Below the pieces are notes generated by a model. It searched no databases. It saw only the letters and a list, made by a program, of their open reading frames with translations, and was not told the DNA's origin. Positions 14,016-25,131 of a DNA stretch of 64,000 nucleotides are shown here, piece by piece. The position numbers and the translations under genes were made by a program. Within the stretch, counting starts at the first letter, position 1; each line of letters starts with the position of its first letter. This DNA is from Struthidea cinerea (Eukaryota > Chordata > Aves > Passeriformes > Corcoracidae): NCBI GenBank assembly GCA_013397865.1, contig VZTI01004803.1, positions 3,808,873 through 3,872,872 of the forward strand. The letters are read 5' to 3'.

Positions 14016-15921
14016 TGTGACTGGATTGAAAACCAATATATTTATCTCTTTGGAATTCTACTGATGTAGTTTCTTTTAAAGGGTTTTGTTTAATTATTTT
14101 CCTGATGCAATTCAGGTAATTATTCAAATAATTCAACCTACTTCCTATTTAACATATTGTTATCAGCTGTCAAAATAATTAAATACTCAGTATAAATTTA
14201 AGCACTTAAACTGACAAAAATGTTGCTGATAAGAATAATGGAAGAAACAGAAAATCAGGAAAAAATTTACAATGATAATTCAAACCATTTCATCTGTAAA
14301 TAATGAGAATTTAATGAGGTTGATATCCAAAAAGGTTCTCACTTCTTATGGTATAAAGCGTTCATTTTTCACATTAATTGTCTTTTTAGTAACATTTTTA
14401 GGACATTGAAAAGAAAATGTGTATATGAAAATAAGTTGTTTTCATGGAACTTCTTCTCTGGTCCTAGAAAAAAGAGTTCACTTATGGACTTCTGAAAAGA
14501 ACATTCATCAAGTGTCTAATCTGTCAAAAAAAAAAATTCTAAGATCAGGAGACTCAAACCCTATAAACAATAGACTGACTCTTTTAACTGAAAATCTGAA
14601 ACTCTAAATTCTCATTATATAGAACATGCCCTTAGGATAAGCTTTGTATAATACCAAGGTCCAGAGTCAGCAAAGAAATAACAAATAAGAAAGTGATATT
14701 ATGGCATTGGTCCACATTATTTGGACATTTTTCTTTCAGATCAAAATAGCACAACTCTTGGGAAAAATTTAAAGCTGATTAGTGATTGAATCCACAGGTA
14801 GCACCACCAGTGAAAGAATTGTTCTATCTGCCCTAGACATCTACATTTATTGAGATGAATTATCCCCTGGAGGTACTGGGCTCTCTCAATTTACTATAGA
14901 AAAGTCTCAATAGATAAATTAAATGGTATGGTCAGCGCTTAGAAAGAGAAGATTAGGAAAATTGAGACCCACACTGGATACTGATTCATCTGTGTGAAGT
15001 ACCTCCCAGTAACTTCTTTACTAAGTCAAAAGAAAGCATTTATGTATACTTTGATGCAAGAAGCTGGAACTACATGTACCTCTTTGTGAAATATTTGTTT
15101 CAGGTGTTTATTCAATGCCTTTAACTTGGGAAGTGTTTCTTTAGTTTATATTAAACTGTATAATAGGGAAGAAATGGGGAGTGGAGAAGATGGGGAAAAA
15201 AAATTGAAAGCAACAACAATACCAGGAATTATAGTGAGGAAAAAAATTACATTAGTTAAGATTAAAAAAAAAAAGGAGAAAAATGATACTGTGTAAAACT
15301 GAAAAATAGATGGCAGGCTGCTGATGCATAGCTTTGAGCAGCTTTCTCAGTTACCTGTCTCTGCTGAAAAAGGTTTATTGCCAGCACATCACTGAAAGCT
15401 TCAGTTGAGAGTGCCCCAAATGGGTACCCTTAAATGGGAGTTTGGTGTTCAAGCAAGAGCACAAGATTTATTGAAGGGATTAAGGTAGATTAGGCAAGTG
15501 GAACACAAAAAAAGCAGACTTCAGATAATGAAAATTTTAAAGATCATGAAAATATTTTGGGTCTAGAAACCCACAAAACCAAACATAAGGACAAAAATTT
15601 TTTTCTGACATTTTAAAAAACATTAAAAAGAATCTGGACCTTATCATAAAAGACATAAGGGTCATTGTAATTAATATTTTTGTTTATGTCATCCAGAGAT
15701 GTTCACAGATAATAAAAAATATCCACAAGGTTTATGCTGACAGATATGGAATTATGTACTTAAAACAAAGTCTGGAAAACTATGTTGGTGTGTGTCAGCC
15801 AACAATAATGATTCCTCTAAGTATTAAAGGGCCGAGCGGACCTGTCAAAAGAGGATTTTACAAGTAGTGAAGAACAAAAATGTAGTGTTGTGTTGCTACA
15901 AGAAAACTTTTACAGATCAGC
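14016..15921. other. Unique noncoding stretch
   Basis: AT-rich, no gene; holds an 11-base A run at 15264-15274. It ends where the minus-strand CR1 begins. Confidence 0.5.
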
Positions 15922-16740
15922 AATCAAAATATTTGAGAGTGGGTTGGAAGTGACCTTAAAGATCCAGCACCTTGTCACAGCCATGATGCATCCCACTAGA
16001 TCATGTTGCTCAGGGCTCCATCCAACGCAGTTTTGAACACTTTCAGGGGTAGGAGATCCAGCTTTTCTGGGTAACCTGTTCTGGTGCTTCACCACCCTCA
16101 CAGTAAAGAATTTCTTCCCAATATCTAATTTAAACCTATCCTCCTTCAGTTTAAAGCCTTTCCCCCTTGTCATATCATTACATGATGTTGAAGTCACTCC
16201 TTCACGTTTTTTATAAGCTTTAAGTACGGCAAGGCTGCAATGAGGTCTCGCCAGAGCCTTCTGTTCTCCATGCTGAAATACCCCAGTTCTCTCAGCCTGT
16301 CTTCATAGAAGAGGTGTTCCAGCCACCAGATCATCTTAATGGCCCTTTGGACTTGGTTCAACAGGTCCACATTTCTTGTACTAAGGACTCCAGACCTGGA
16401 CACAGCACCCTTGGTGGTGTCTCACAAGGACAGGGTAGAGGAGGAGAATCACCTTCCTCAGCCTATTGGCCTTGCTTTTTTTGGTGCAGCCCAGGATGCA
16501 GTTGGCCTGTTGGGCTGTGAGTGCACACTGTTGGCTCATGTCTGGTTTTTCATCTGTGAGAAGCTCCAACTCCTTCTCTACAGAGCTACTCTCAATGCGT
16601 TCTTGTCCCAGATTCTACACGTGTCTGGATTGCCCCTACCTTGGTGCAGGACCTTGCACTTGGACTTGTTGAACTTCATGAGGTTCTTACGGGCTCTCAG
16701 CCTGTTTGTGGCTGTTTCTCAGACATATTGTTGCACAAGA
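15922..16740 (-). mobile_element. CR1 LINE, 5'-truncated, minus strand
   Basis: About 820 bp of CR1 in antisense. The 3' end lies at the low-coordinate side ('gggttggaagtgaccttaaa', corresponding to the common CR1 end 'gggttggaagggacctt'). It continues through the segments 'agtaaagaatttcttccc', 'ccccagttctctcagcctg' and 'cttgttgaacttcatgagg', in the order expected for a reversed CR1. The octamer tail is eroded. The 5' truncation is near 16740, within the reverse-transcriptase region. Open frames on both strands (such as 16339-16791) are artefacts. Divergence from the remembered consensus is moderate, suggesting an older copy than the one at 56790. Confidence 0.9.
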
Positions 16741-16849
16741 CAGCTTAACAGGGAAGGAAGTGGAAATTTTACTGTCTCAACACAACCTTAGTGCCCACAG
16801 GGACATATTTTGACCACATAGAATTTGCAAAATAGAAACATATTCTTAT

Positions 16850-17802
16850 TTGGGTTTGTGTGGCAAGGTTTGGGTAACTGGAGCTGGTGGTGGGTGAACA
16901 GGTGTGGTTTCTCTGAGAAGCTACCAGAAGCTTTCCCTGTGTCTGACAGAGCCAATGCAGCTGGCTCCAAGATGGATCCACCTCTGGTCAAGGCTGAGTC
17001 CATCAGCTGCAGCCCATGGTGAGTCAGGCTGTGCCCCTGCAGCCCATGGAGGTCCATGGGGAAGCAGAGATGCACCTGCAGCCTGTGAAGAACCCCATGT
17101 CAGAGCAGCTGGATGTGCCCAGAGGAGGCTGTGACTCCATGGAAGGTCTGCACTGGAGCAGGGTCCTAAGAGGACCTGTGGACCCATGAAGAGAGGAGCC
17201 TACGCTGGAGCAGGTTTGCTGGCAGGACTTGTGATACCATGAGGAACCCACACCAGAGCAGGCTTTTTTTGAAGGACTGCAGCCTGTGGAAGAGACCCAC
17301 TCTGGAGAAGTTAATGGAGAACTGTAGCCCATGGGAAGGATTCACACTGGAGCAGTTCATGGAGGACTGTCTCCTGTTGGAGGGATCCTGGAAAAGTGGA
17401 AAGTATCCTCTTCCTGAGAAGGAAGCAGAGACAGAAACAATGTGATGAACTGTCAGTAACCCCCATTCCTTGTGTCTGCTTCATTGCTTGGGAAAGGAGT
17501 TAGAGATTCAAAAATAAGGTTAAGCCCAGTAAGGACTAGCAGAGGGAAGGCGTGTTTAACATTAGGTTTTACTTCTCATTATCCTACTCTGATATGATTT
17601 GCAAAAAAATTCAGTTAATTTCCCCAAGTGGAGTCTGGTTTGCCTGTGATGGTAATCAGTGATGATGGTAATCTCTTCATGTTCTTGTCTCAACCCATGG
17701 ACCATGCATCATATTGTTTTCTGTCCCTCTGTCCAATTGAGAAGGGGAGTGATAGAGAAGCTTTCATTGGTACCTGGCATCCAGCCAGGTCAAACCACCA
17801 CA
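16850..17802 (+). mobile_element. Decayed solo LTR with internal tandem units (avian ERV)
   Basis: A roughly 950-bp element running from 'tgtgtggcaaggttt' (16857) to 'caaaccaccaca' (17802), TG to CA. Text along it matches an LTR family common in bird genomes: 'gccaatgcagctggctcc', then imperfect units of about 45 bp built around 'cctgcagcccatgg' and 'ctggagcag' (17000-17390), then 'ggcatccagccaggtcaaac'. The AATAAA expected near 17600 is mutated. Its left edge is uncertain by about 15 bp. A candidate duplication (ATATT on the left, GTATT on the right) is imperfect, so the insertion is old or the edge is misplaced. No internal retroviral genes flank it. The open frames of 60-100 codons here reflect the tandem units. 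Confidence 0.82.
17010..17390 (+). repeat. Imperfect ~45-bp tandem units inside the LTR
   Basis: Repeated blocks combine 'cctgcagcc', 'gcccatgg', 'cacactggagcag' and 'ggaggactg' at a spacing of about 40-50 bp. They belong to the LTR rather than to a separate satellite. Confidence 0.65.
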
Positions 17803-19690
17803 GTATTATTTAAAAAATAAAGGAATGCTTGTAACTAAAGCAAACCAGGATTTAATCTCTAATTTTATAGCGGTCTTAAAAAAAGACAGATGAAGAAGTT
17901 ATATTGGTGGACAGGAAAAAATCAGTGAGATCATTATCTTGTCTCATCAAAAGAGTTGAGAGTTATGCAGAAGAGTTTTCAGAGAATTTCTGAAAAAAAA
18001 CCACTACACCCCTCTTTTGGGAAGAATTCCTTAATGACTCTTGAAAGGTGATTACAGGGTGATAAATTTGTGTTTTGTTGAAAATAAGTACACAGACACC
18101 ATACCCTAAATGAGCTCTGTTCTCTGACCTAACTATAGACATAAACAATCTCCAGTATCAAACAGAATACATAATCTCTGAAGGCAATTACAGAAACACA
18201 TTCACAAAGCAAAATGTGTCAAAACCAGCTTGACACAGACATATTTTCCCATCTGTCACGGCAAACACTTATAAATATTGAATAATTAACACACAAAATT
18301 GAAGCAATTTTGTTTCAGGAAGCCCTAGTTTACCAGCTATATGTAGCTGCTTCTTTGTGCTCATGGGAACTTGCTCATGTCTTATATTTATAGGGTGAGG
18401 GGAATTCTCTACCTCATTATATAAATCAGCTACTGAAGATGCAGAGCCCAGACATACAACTAAACACCAACGTGGTTGGTGTCAGATGTGATTATGTTAG
18501 GGGTTCATTCCTCTGTGTTTAAATAATAGCTGAAGGAACTCACAGTATCCTGGAGCTTTACAGAAAACAAACTACTCTTCTAATGCATGAGAAAGACCAA
18601 GAAAGAGGTAAGAAGGGAATCTACATCTATGGAGAAAGGCAACAAAGAAGACAGGGTAAGTCAAAGCACACTTTTGAGTCAAAATGGGTTTTTAAACCCA
18701 TGTTTTTCTTTGTAGCTTGTGATAGCACAAGCCATTTAAACCCTGAGTTTGGCTTCAGAAAGCAGTTTTATCAATATGTGGTTCGTGTGTATTGAGTATA
18801 AAATCACATCTGTTACACACAAGGAAATGAAAAGTATTGACTACCTAGAATTCTGTGTGGGCGGACTTAGTATCTCCAATACTAATATAGTAATACCCAA
18901 TACTGACTGGTTTAGTGGTTTTATAGTATAAATTGACTTTATTTAAAGCCGGGAAGACATATTACTCTTTTCCATTGCTTTCTTTTCAAACTTAGAAGAA
19001 AACAGTAACAACGCATGATGAGTGAACAAGAAATAATAAAGAAATAGCATGTTCTAAATCTCCTGAGGTTAATACATTTTCACTTACGTTGTAAAACTGT
19101 TGAATTTATATAAAATCTCTTTTCCTACTATTTACAGGTGTTTGAAGACCATTGACCTTAATCAGATGGTCAATGTTGTCAACACCAATTAAACAATTAA
19201 AAATATATTGAACATTTCTGCAATGTACACCCAAGTAGTTTGATCTGATTTTCCTGCTTCTCCTTTGACTGTCCACAAAACTGACCTAATTTCCACTCAC
19301 TATATAGACAGACAATTTCACCTTCCTTAAATAATTTCCATGCACCTGTTTTTCAGATTTGTAGCATCAAAATTTTTCCTGCATAGCTATGGAGTTTAAG
19401 TCTTTCCTAAGAAGTTAATTCTTTCCTCAAAACAAATGCAGACCCTTTACATGGTTTCCCTACTTTCAGTCTGGGATGTGTTGTTGTGCAAAGAGAGGAA
19501 GTGGGAGGAGGAAAGACTGAGTTAAAAAGATGGCAGATTTATAGTTGCTTTCAATTAATTTTCACTCGTTTAAATCCAAATTTCATTCTCTGTTGGATTA
19601 CTAACACTTTTAATGCAGTATCAGACCTCCTAACTTCCGATTTATTGGTTCTGTATGATCTGGAATAGCAACTGCTACATGTTGTCACCT
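17803..19690. other. Unique noncoding stretch
   Basis: AT-rich, no frame above about 70 codons, no recognised repeat. Confidence 0.5.
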
Positions 19691-19694
19691 CCTA

Positions 19695-19790
19695 CAGTAA
19701 TTCCTAGAACTGTAGCTCTTAAAGTCAGAAGTGACCTTTAGGATCTATCAGTTTAGCATTCCAGATAATCAGGCCCATATGATGTCAAAT
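19695..19790 (-). mobile_element. Possible ancient CR1/L3-like LINE 3' relic
   Basis: The text 'agtcagaagtgaccttt' followed by 'aggatctatcagttt' resembles the reversed 3' end of old CR1/L3 elements, where 'gtcagaagggacc' precedes 'gatcatctagt'. The match is short and decayed, so this call is tentative. Confidence 0.35.
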
Positions 19791-19793
19791 AAT

Positions 19794-19815
19794 AAGGCAT
19801 ATCTCTATATGCCTT
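19794..19815. repeat. Perfect 9-bp hairpin
   Basis: AAGGCATAT and ATATGCCTT are exact inverted copies separated by the 4-base loop CTCT. There is no associated T-run or gene; probably chance. Confidence 0.5.
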
Positions 19816-21651
19816 AGTCCAAAGGCAATAGCTCTTAGTCCAAAGAAAATAACAATGAATAGTCCATTTTAACATGAACTGAATATCTGAGTTTTCTGGG
19901 ACTCACTGTGTGGTTCATTATTGGTTACCTTCTCTTTGATTCACCATTCCTACACAAAATGTTCAACATCACAGAATTTTTTTCTCTAACCTGTAAATTG
20001 TTGACGCAGACAACTGCTGTCTGTACTTGCAAAATAAATTGGAGATAAAGGAATGATTAAGCATGGAAAAATGAAGTGCTTTTGTGAGCCTTAGCTTTTG
20101 GATGATAAATTCTGACTCTTCGGCAGGAGAACTAAGACTAACACCTCAAAAATAGCATTCTCAGAATGTTGTCAGCTCTTTTCTCAAGACCTGAGGAGTA
20201 GGTAGAGGTTTGAAACCCAAATGTGTGAGTGAAGCAATGGTGTATATAGGAGGGATATAGGTATGTTAGGAACTGGGGAATTTCTCTGAAGAAGGAAATT
20301 GCACAGGCAGCATAGTCTGAAACTTAATCATAATGTAGTCAGGTAATGAAAATGAAAAGTGTTGTAGACTAACATTTAGAATAAGAAGGGAGAATCTGGG
20401 AGAAAGCGAAGACATGCAGAAGTACACTTGGCTCAAAGTGATACAACTGCTTGTGTCCTACCTCTGGGGACAGGAACAGGAAGGATATAAAAAATACTAC
20501 TGCAGCAGCACTTACTGCAAGTAAATCTAGCATGTGAATGTTCAAATTCATGAGAGGTAAATATATAAAGAGGACAGGCAGAACATAAAAATAACAGTCC
20601 AAAAAGAATGAAATTTTCCAACAGATTGAAGACTCTGAAGTTTCTTTTAAAATCAAAGCCCAAGCAAATTTGTCCCATAATTCAAGAAGAAAACAAAATG
20701 TTCCAAACACCCTACCCCTAACAAACACAGCACACTGAGAAATTTAAGGAAACTATCGCATGAAAAAGGCTGACTTTTATGAAATGGAATGTTTGCTTGA
20801 ATGAAAAGAGGAAAGGAAATTAGAGGGGCTGGAAAAGAATTTGAGGTATGAACAAAGAATACTCAAATTGATTTTAAAAACCTTTCATATCAGCTATCAC
20901 TTTTGGTAACTTCATCTCTGCCTATGATCAGTAAAAAAGCTACAGAGATTCTAGTGTCCTATTAAAATCAAATAGGCGATTTTTGAAGAAAATCTCCAAC
21001 TTTTCTTCAGAGATGGGGAAAAAGGCAGCTGGTGCTTTTATCAAAATATGCCACCCACAGTGAAGCACTGTATTTTCAGTATCTAGTCTTTATCATGGAA
21101 GCGGTACCAAATCCAGTCATCAATTCCATTGTGCAGTAGTCCACTAGGAACCAGAAGTGGTTTGCACAGGACAGCTGAGACACTGTTATATGTGGCTTCT
21201 CTCTTTTCCCACCCAGCTGTGTAAATAGATGTTTTTCCTTTGCAGTATTTAAGCAGATCAGTGGAAAAGAAACATGAAATAAATCAATCAAATTCTTATA
21301 TTTTTTGAGTCAATTGAGGATAGGCATAAGTGTCTTTATGAACACTGGGTGTTAGTGTTAAGTTCCAAATTAAGGTTTTACTAAGAGAAATCTGCTTCAA
21401 TTGGTTAGATGTTTCTTCCTTCATTTTAGGTAGGGAAGGAAGGGATCAGCAAAACCTTTGGGGATATGGGGAATGCTGTACTGTTAAGAGATGAGAGATC
21501 TTCCTCTGTACTATGGCTTACGTACCTCTTTTCTATCAGGCTTTCTGTACCATACCTGCTATGACTTTGCAATAGAATCTAGCTCTTAGTCTTTTGCTAA
21601 GGTAAGGTCGCTTCACTAATCCAGAGGATCAGTATCTTTCTTTTTCTACAG
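19816..21651. other. Unique noncoding stretch
   Basis: No gene or recognised repeat. The 119-codon minus frame at 20369-20728 is hydrophobic, AT-driven and lacks any domain I recognise. Confidence 0.5.
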
Positions 21652-21810
21652 GAGATAGGACTAGAAACGATCTTGGCTTATCAAGTCCAGGCCCCTGCTA
21701 TCATAGGGAACCACATCATTTAATCCCTTCCTTTAACCTATCTAGTTCCCTCTCAGCTAGTATCTTCCTGCGCTAATACTACTAGAAATATGTTCCAGGA
21801 CCAGGTCACT
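21652..21810 (-). mobile_element. Ancient CR1/L3-type LINE 3' region
   Basis: Read on the minus strand, the segment contains 'gatgtggttccctatgatag', then 'caggggcctggacttgata', then a 'cgtttctagtcctat' block. That is the order of the 3' end of old CR1/L3 LINEs, whose ends carry 'ggggactggacttgatga' and 'cccttctagccctat'. No tail or target duplication survives. Family level is uncertain; LINE origin is fairly likely. Confidence 0.55.
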
Positions 21811-24800
21811 GTGCTTAAAACTTTTGGTAATTTGAAATTAAATGTATTTATTTATTATATAAACTCTTACCTGCATATTTTAGAAGGTGGATAAAACTAA
21901 CAAATTGAGCTAACTCTAATACCCTCATGGCTTTCCCCATAATGAAGAATGACATACATACAATATTCAGCATGGTATCTTAAAAGCCCACAACACAATA
22001 ATAACTTCAGTGAGACATTACAATTAAGATCAGCTTTAAAATCTCATTTTGAAAATCCATTTAATCTAGTCTTCTTGCAGGATATATTAGTCAGGGATTT
22101 CTTTTGTTTATGTTTCATATACAATAGGCAGTGATGTGTTAACTATTGGAGCTTCTTTTCAGGTATAGAAACAGTTTCACTAAGAAGGGTCATTTCAAGG
22201 TTCATTAGGAATATATTTTTGTTGTTGCAAATTACTTAACACTCTCTTCTTTTCAAACATTAGGTGAGGCTTTGGTTCAGCCAGTAAAATGTAACTTTTT
22301 AAGCTAGAGAGGCAAAAGGAAATCTTTAATATAATCACTAATGCAGAGAAATGTTAGCCCTATTTCTTTCCCTTCTCCGCAGGCTTTAGAGCTATTTATT
22401 TCTAACAATATCTAATGTTGAGTTCAGCTTGGAGGCTGGATGGAAAAAAAAGCAGATACTGAGTACATCATGGTAGGGTGAAAAAGCCTATTTTAGTCAA
22501 AGGATGATGGCACTAGACTGTGAAAGTCTGAGTTACTCTGCAACTCACTCTGAAGAATGGACAAGGGCTGTGCTGAAGTACTTCACCAGTCATTTTTCAG
22601 TGCTGTGGCATACAATCAGTTTTTTGATTACCCAGGTCAAGATTTCCTGAACAGGAAAAGCTATCACATTCAGAAATTAGTTCCATAAATGCTAACCAAA
22701 GCAGGACTCAGTACTTCTCAGTCAAACTGTAATTTCCACCTATTTCAAAAAAACACACTTTGAAATGTGTCCACAAGAGGAGAAGAAGGATAGAAAACCT
22801 TCAGAAATGCTTTACTTTTATGTTATATTTCCCTAAAGCTCTTGAAAGACTTTAAAATCACAAATATTTTTTAAAAACACTCACATCTTTTAGAATGCAG
22901 GGATACAAAAAATCCTGTTGGTGCAATGGCTAATATAATCTGCTGTGGTCATTCACTGAAGGTGTTGAGACTCCAAAGAGCTCAAATATTTAGAAAATCT
23001 CAAAAATGATGAAATTTCTACATAAGATATGTATAATATTTCTAATTTTTATACTTTTCATTCAGGTTTTTTTGGAAGCTAAACCAGAGTTCTTTCAGCA
23101 ATATGCATTTTAGGGAGACTCCCCCATGCCCATTTTTTCATAAATACCTTGACTTAGTCAGGTGTCTGCTGGATATATCGTAATGGGCTTCCACATATAA
23201 AAAGCATAGTTTTCACTTTCTAAGACATAGCACTGGTTCAAGTAATGAAAAGTTTAAAAGGCAATATTAGTGACACTTCAAAAAATTACTCCGTACCTGT
23301 GCATTTGCTGAACCTGCTCCTTAACCATTAAATGATATGACTAAAATCTGAATTATTCACTGAAAAATTCTTAGTTTAGAGTAAGAGTATTTAAAATTAT
23401 ATCACTATTTCAACATAATAGGAGAAACAAGCTCTACTGGTAAATTAGTTTATGCAGCAATCATTAAGAACCTTTCCTCTTCTTTCTTACAAAAACTAAC
23501 CTCTCTATTATCAGTGTTGCTGCATACAGAATCTCTGTATTGCTTGATGGACTTATGTTCAGGAATACTACTTATTTAACTGCACTGGTGTGATCACTGA
23601 CATTTTTTCATCTTACTCATGAGTGCTATCTCTTTTCATCTGCATTGTATTGTGTTCCTTTGTTACAGAGTTATGTGTTGCAGAAATTTTTTGCCTCAGC
23701 CTGGTACAATGCTGATGAAAATCAGAATATGTAACTATAATTAAGGTAGGACATGTAGAAAGTCTTATGATTTCATATTACATTAATGTTCCAGGCAATT
23801 AAATACTGTAGGCTTTTGTTCATTTTTGTAAACATCAATATCTTAATTTTCTATAACTTCTAATTTTCTATAATTATATGTATCCCCAACTCTCACATAT
23901 GCTTATCTTGAATCTTCTCATCTCAGGGACCTGATATTTAAAAATGTTTTTTTTGGTAACTTGTAAGACTTCAGAGATTCCACTAATACTTGATGTTTAT
24001 AGACAACACCAATTCAACTGTCTTTGAATAACAGGCCATTTAATTAAAACCAAAAATGACATCTTATTCTGAAATCCTTATCAGGATGAATCTCTTTTAG
24101 GCAAAAACCATTAATAATTTCATGTTCGGATAATGCTCGTCACAAGGATACAAACATGAATTAACATGCAGTGGTGAGATAAGTATTCAAAGAGAATCTG
24201 TTATCACCTGATAACCTACACAAGAAATTTGGTGTGTGGTAGCAACAAAAGAAATGGAGTAGGGCAGAGAGAAGTGCAAGCAGACAGCAAGTAACATGTG
24301 AAGACTAACTCAATCCTACTTTCTTTTCTGAAGTGTTAATAAATAATTCTAAAATTAATTTCTTGCATGAGTTTTACAAATTGCCGTTGTGGTCGTTTCA
24401 TTCACATGTGGTGTTTATTCTACGTTGCTTACATGGTAATCAAATAACCCACAATCAGTTGTTAATCATCCTTATTGCGCCACTGTGGCCTATTAGAGCT
24501 TTGTCACCAAACATTGGACAGTATTAGGATGTTATTTAGTCACTAAGAAGAAGTTCGTGCTGCTTATTTAATTGACAGCTTAAAGCATAAATTTTGTATA
24601 GCTGGCTGCTACATACATATAAAAGGCCAAACTTATATTTCATTTCACAGTATTGCCTTTGAATTTATTGGTTTCCTTTGTTGTCCTTGGGGAACCACTT
24701 TGAATGCAAGAAACTACAGTTATAATAGTTAGAAAGAAATCAGTGGTTACAGGGGAGGTGATCAAACAGTAAATAAAATAACCATTTATAGCTGTTTTAG

Positions 24801-25117
24801 CAGTTTGCCTTTATGTGTTCTTGGAATTGCATCTCAATAAAGCACAAGCTAAGATTTAAAAACACACAATTTCAAAGGTAACATGCAAAACAACTTGACT
24901 CTTTTGCCAGATTCCACCCTGAGGGTAATGACATGCTTCACAATATCGCTTGGCTAGGCTTTTATTTCTGGCAAAAAATATCTTCCACAAAATTGTTCTG
25001 TTCTGCAGCATAGCAGCACTAATTTATAATCTATGCTTCAGTAGCAAGAGGCTTTCTGTCTTTTCCTCTCCCATTTAACGTTTATATTTACTTTATTCCC
25101 TTCACACTTTTATTCTA

Positions 25118-25131
25118 GTTGCTGTAGCAAC
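25118..25131. promoter_or_regulatory. X-box-like palindrome (possible RFX site)
   Basis: GTTGCTGTAGCAAC is a perfect inverted repeat of GTTGCT with a 2-bp centre. RFX-family factors bind palindromes of the form GTTGCCATGGCAAC. One motif in 64 kb is weak evidence for function. Confidence 0.3.

Noticed and set aside
19794..19815. Perfect hairpin as a possible small RNA or terminator
   Set aside because: A 9-bp stem is too short for a microRNA precursor and has no transcriptional context.
20369..20728. 119-codon minus-strand hydrophobic frame
   Set aside because: No recognisable motif; Phe/Leu-rich composition is as expected from AT-rich noncoding DNA.
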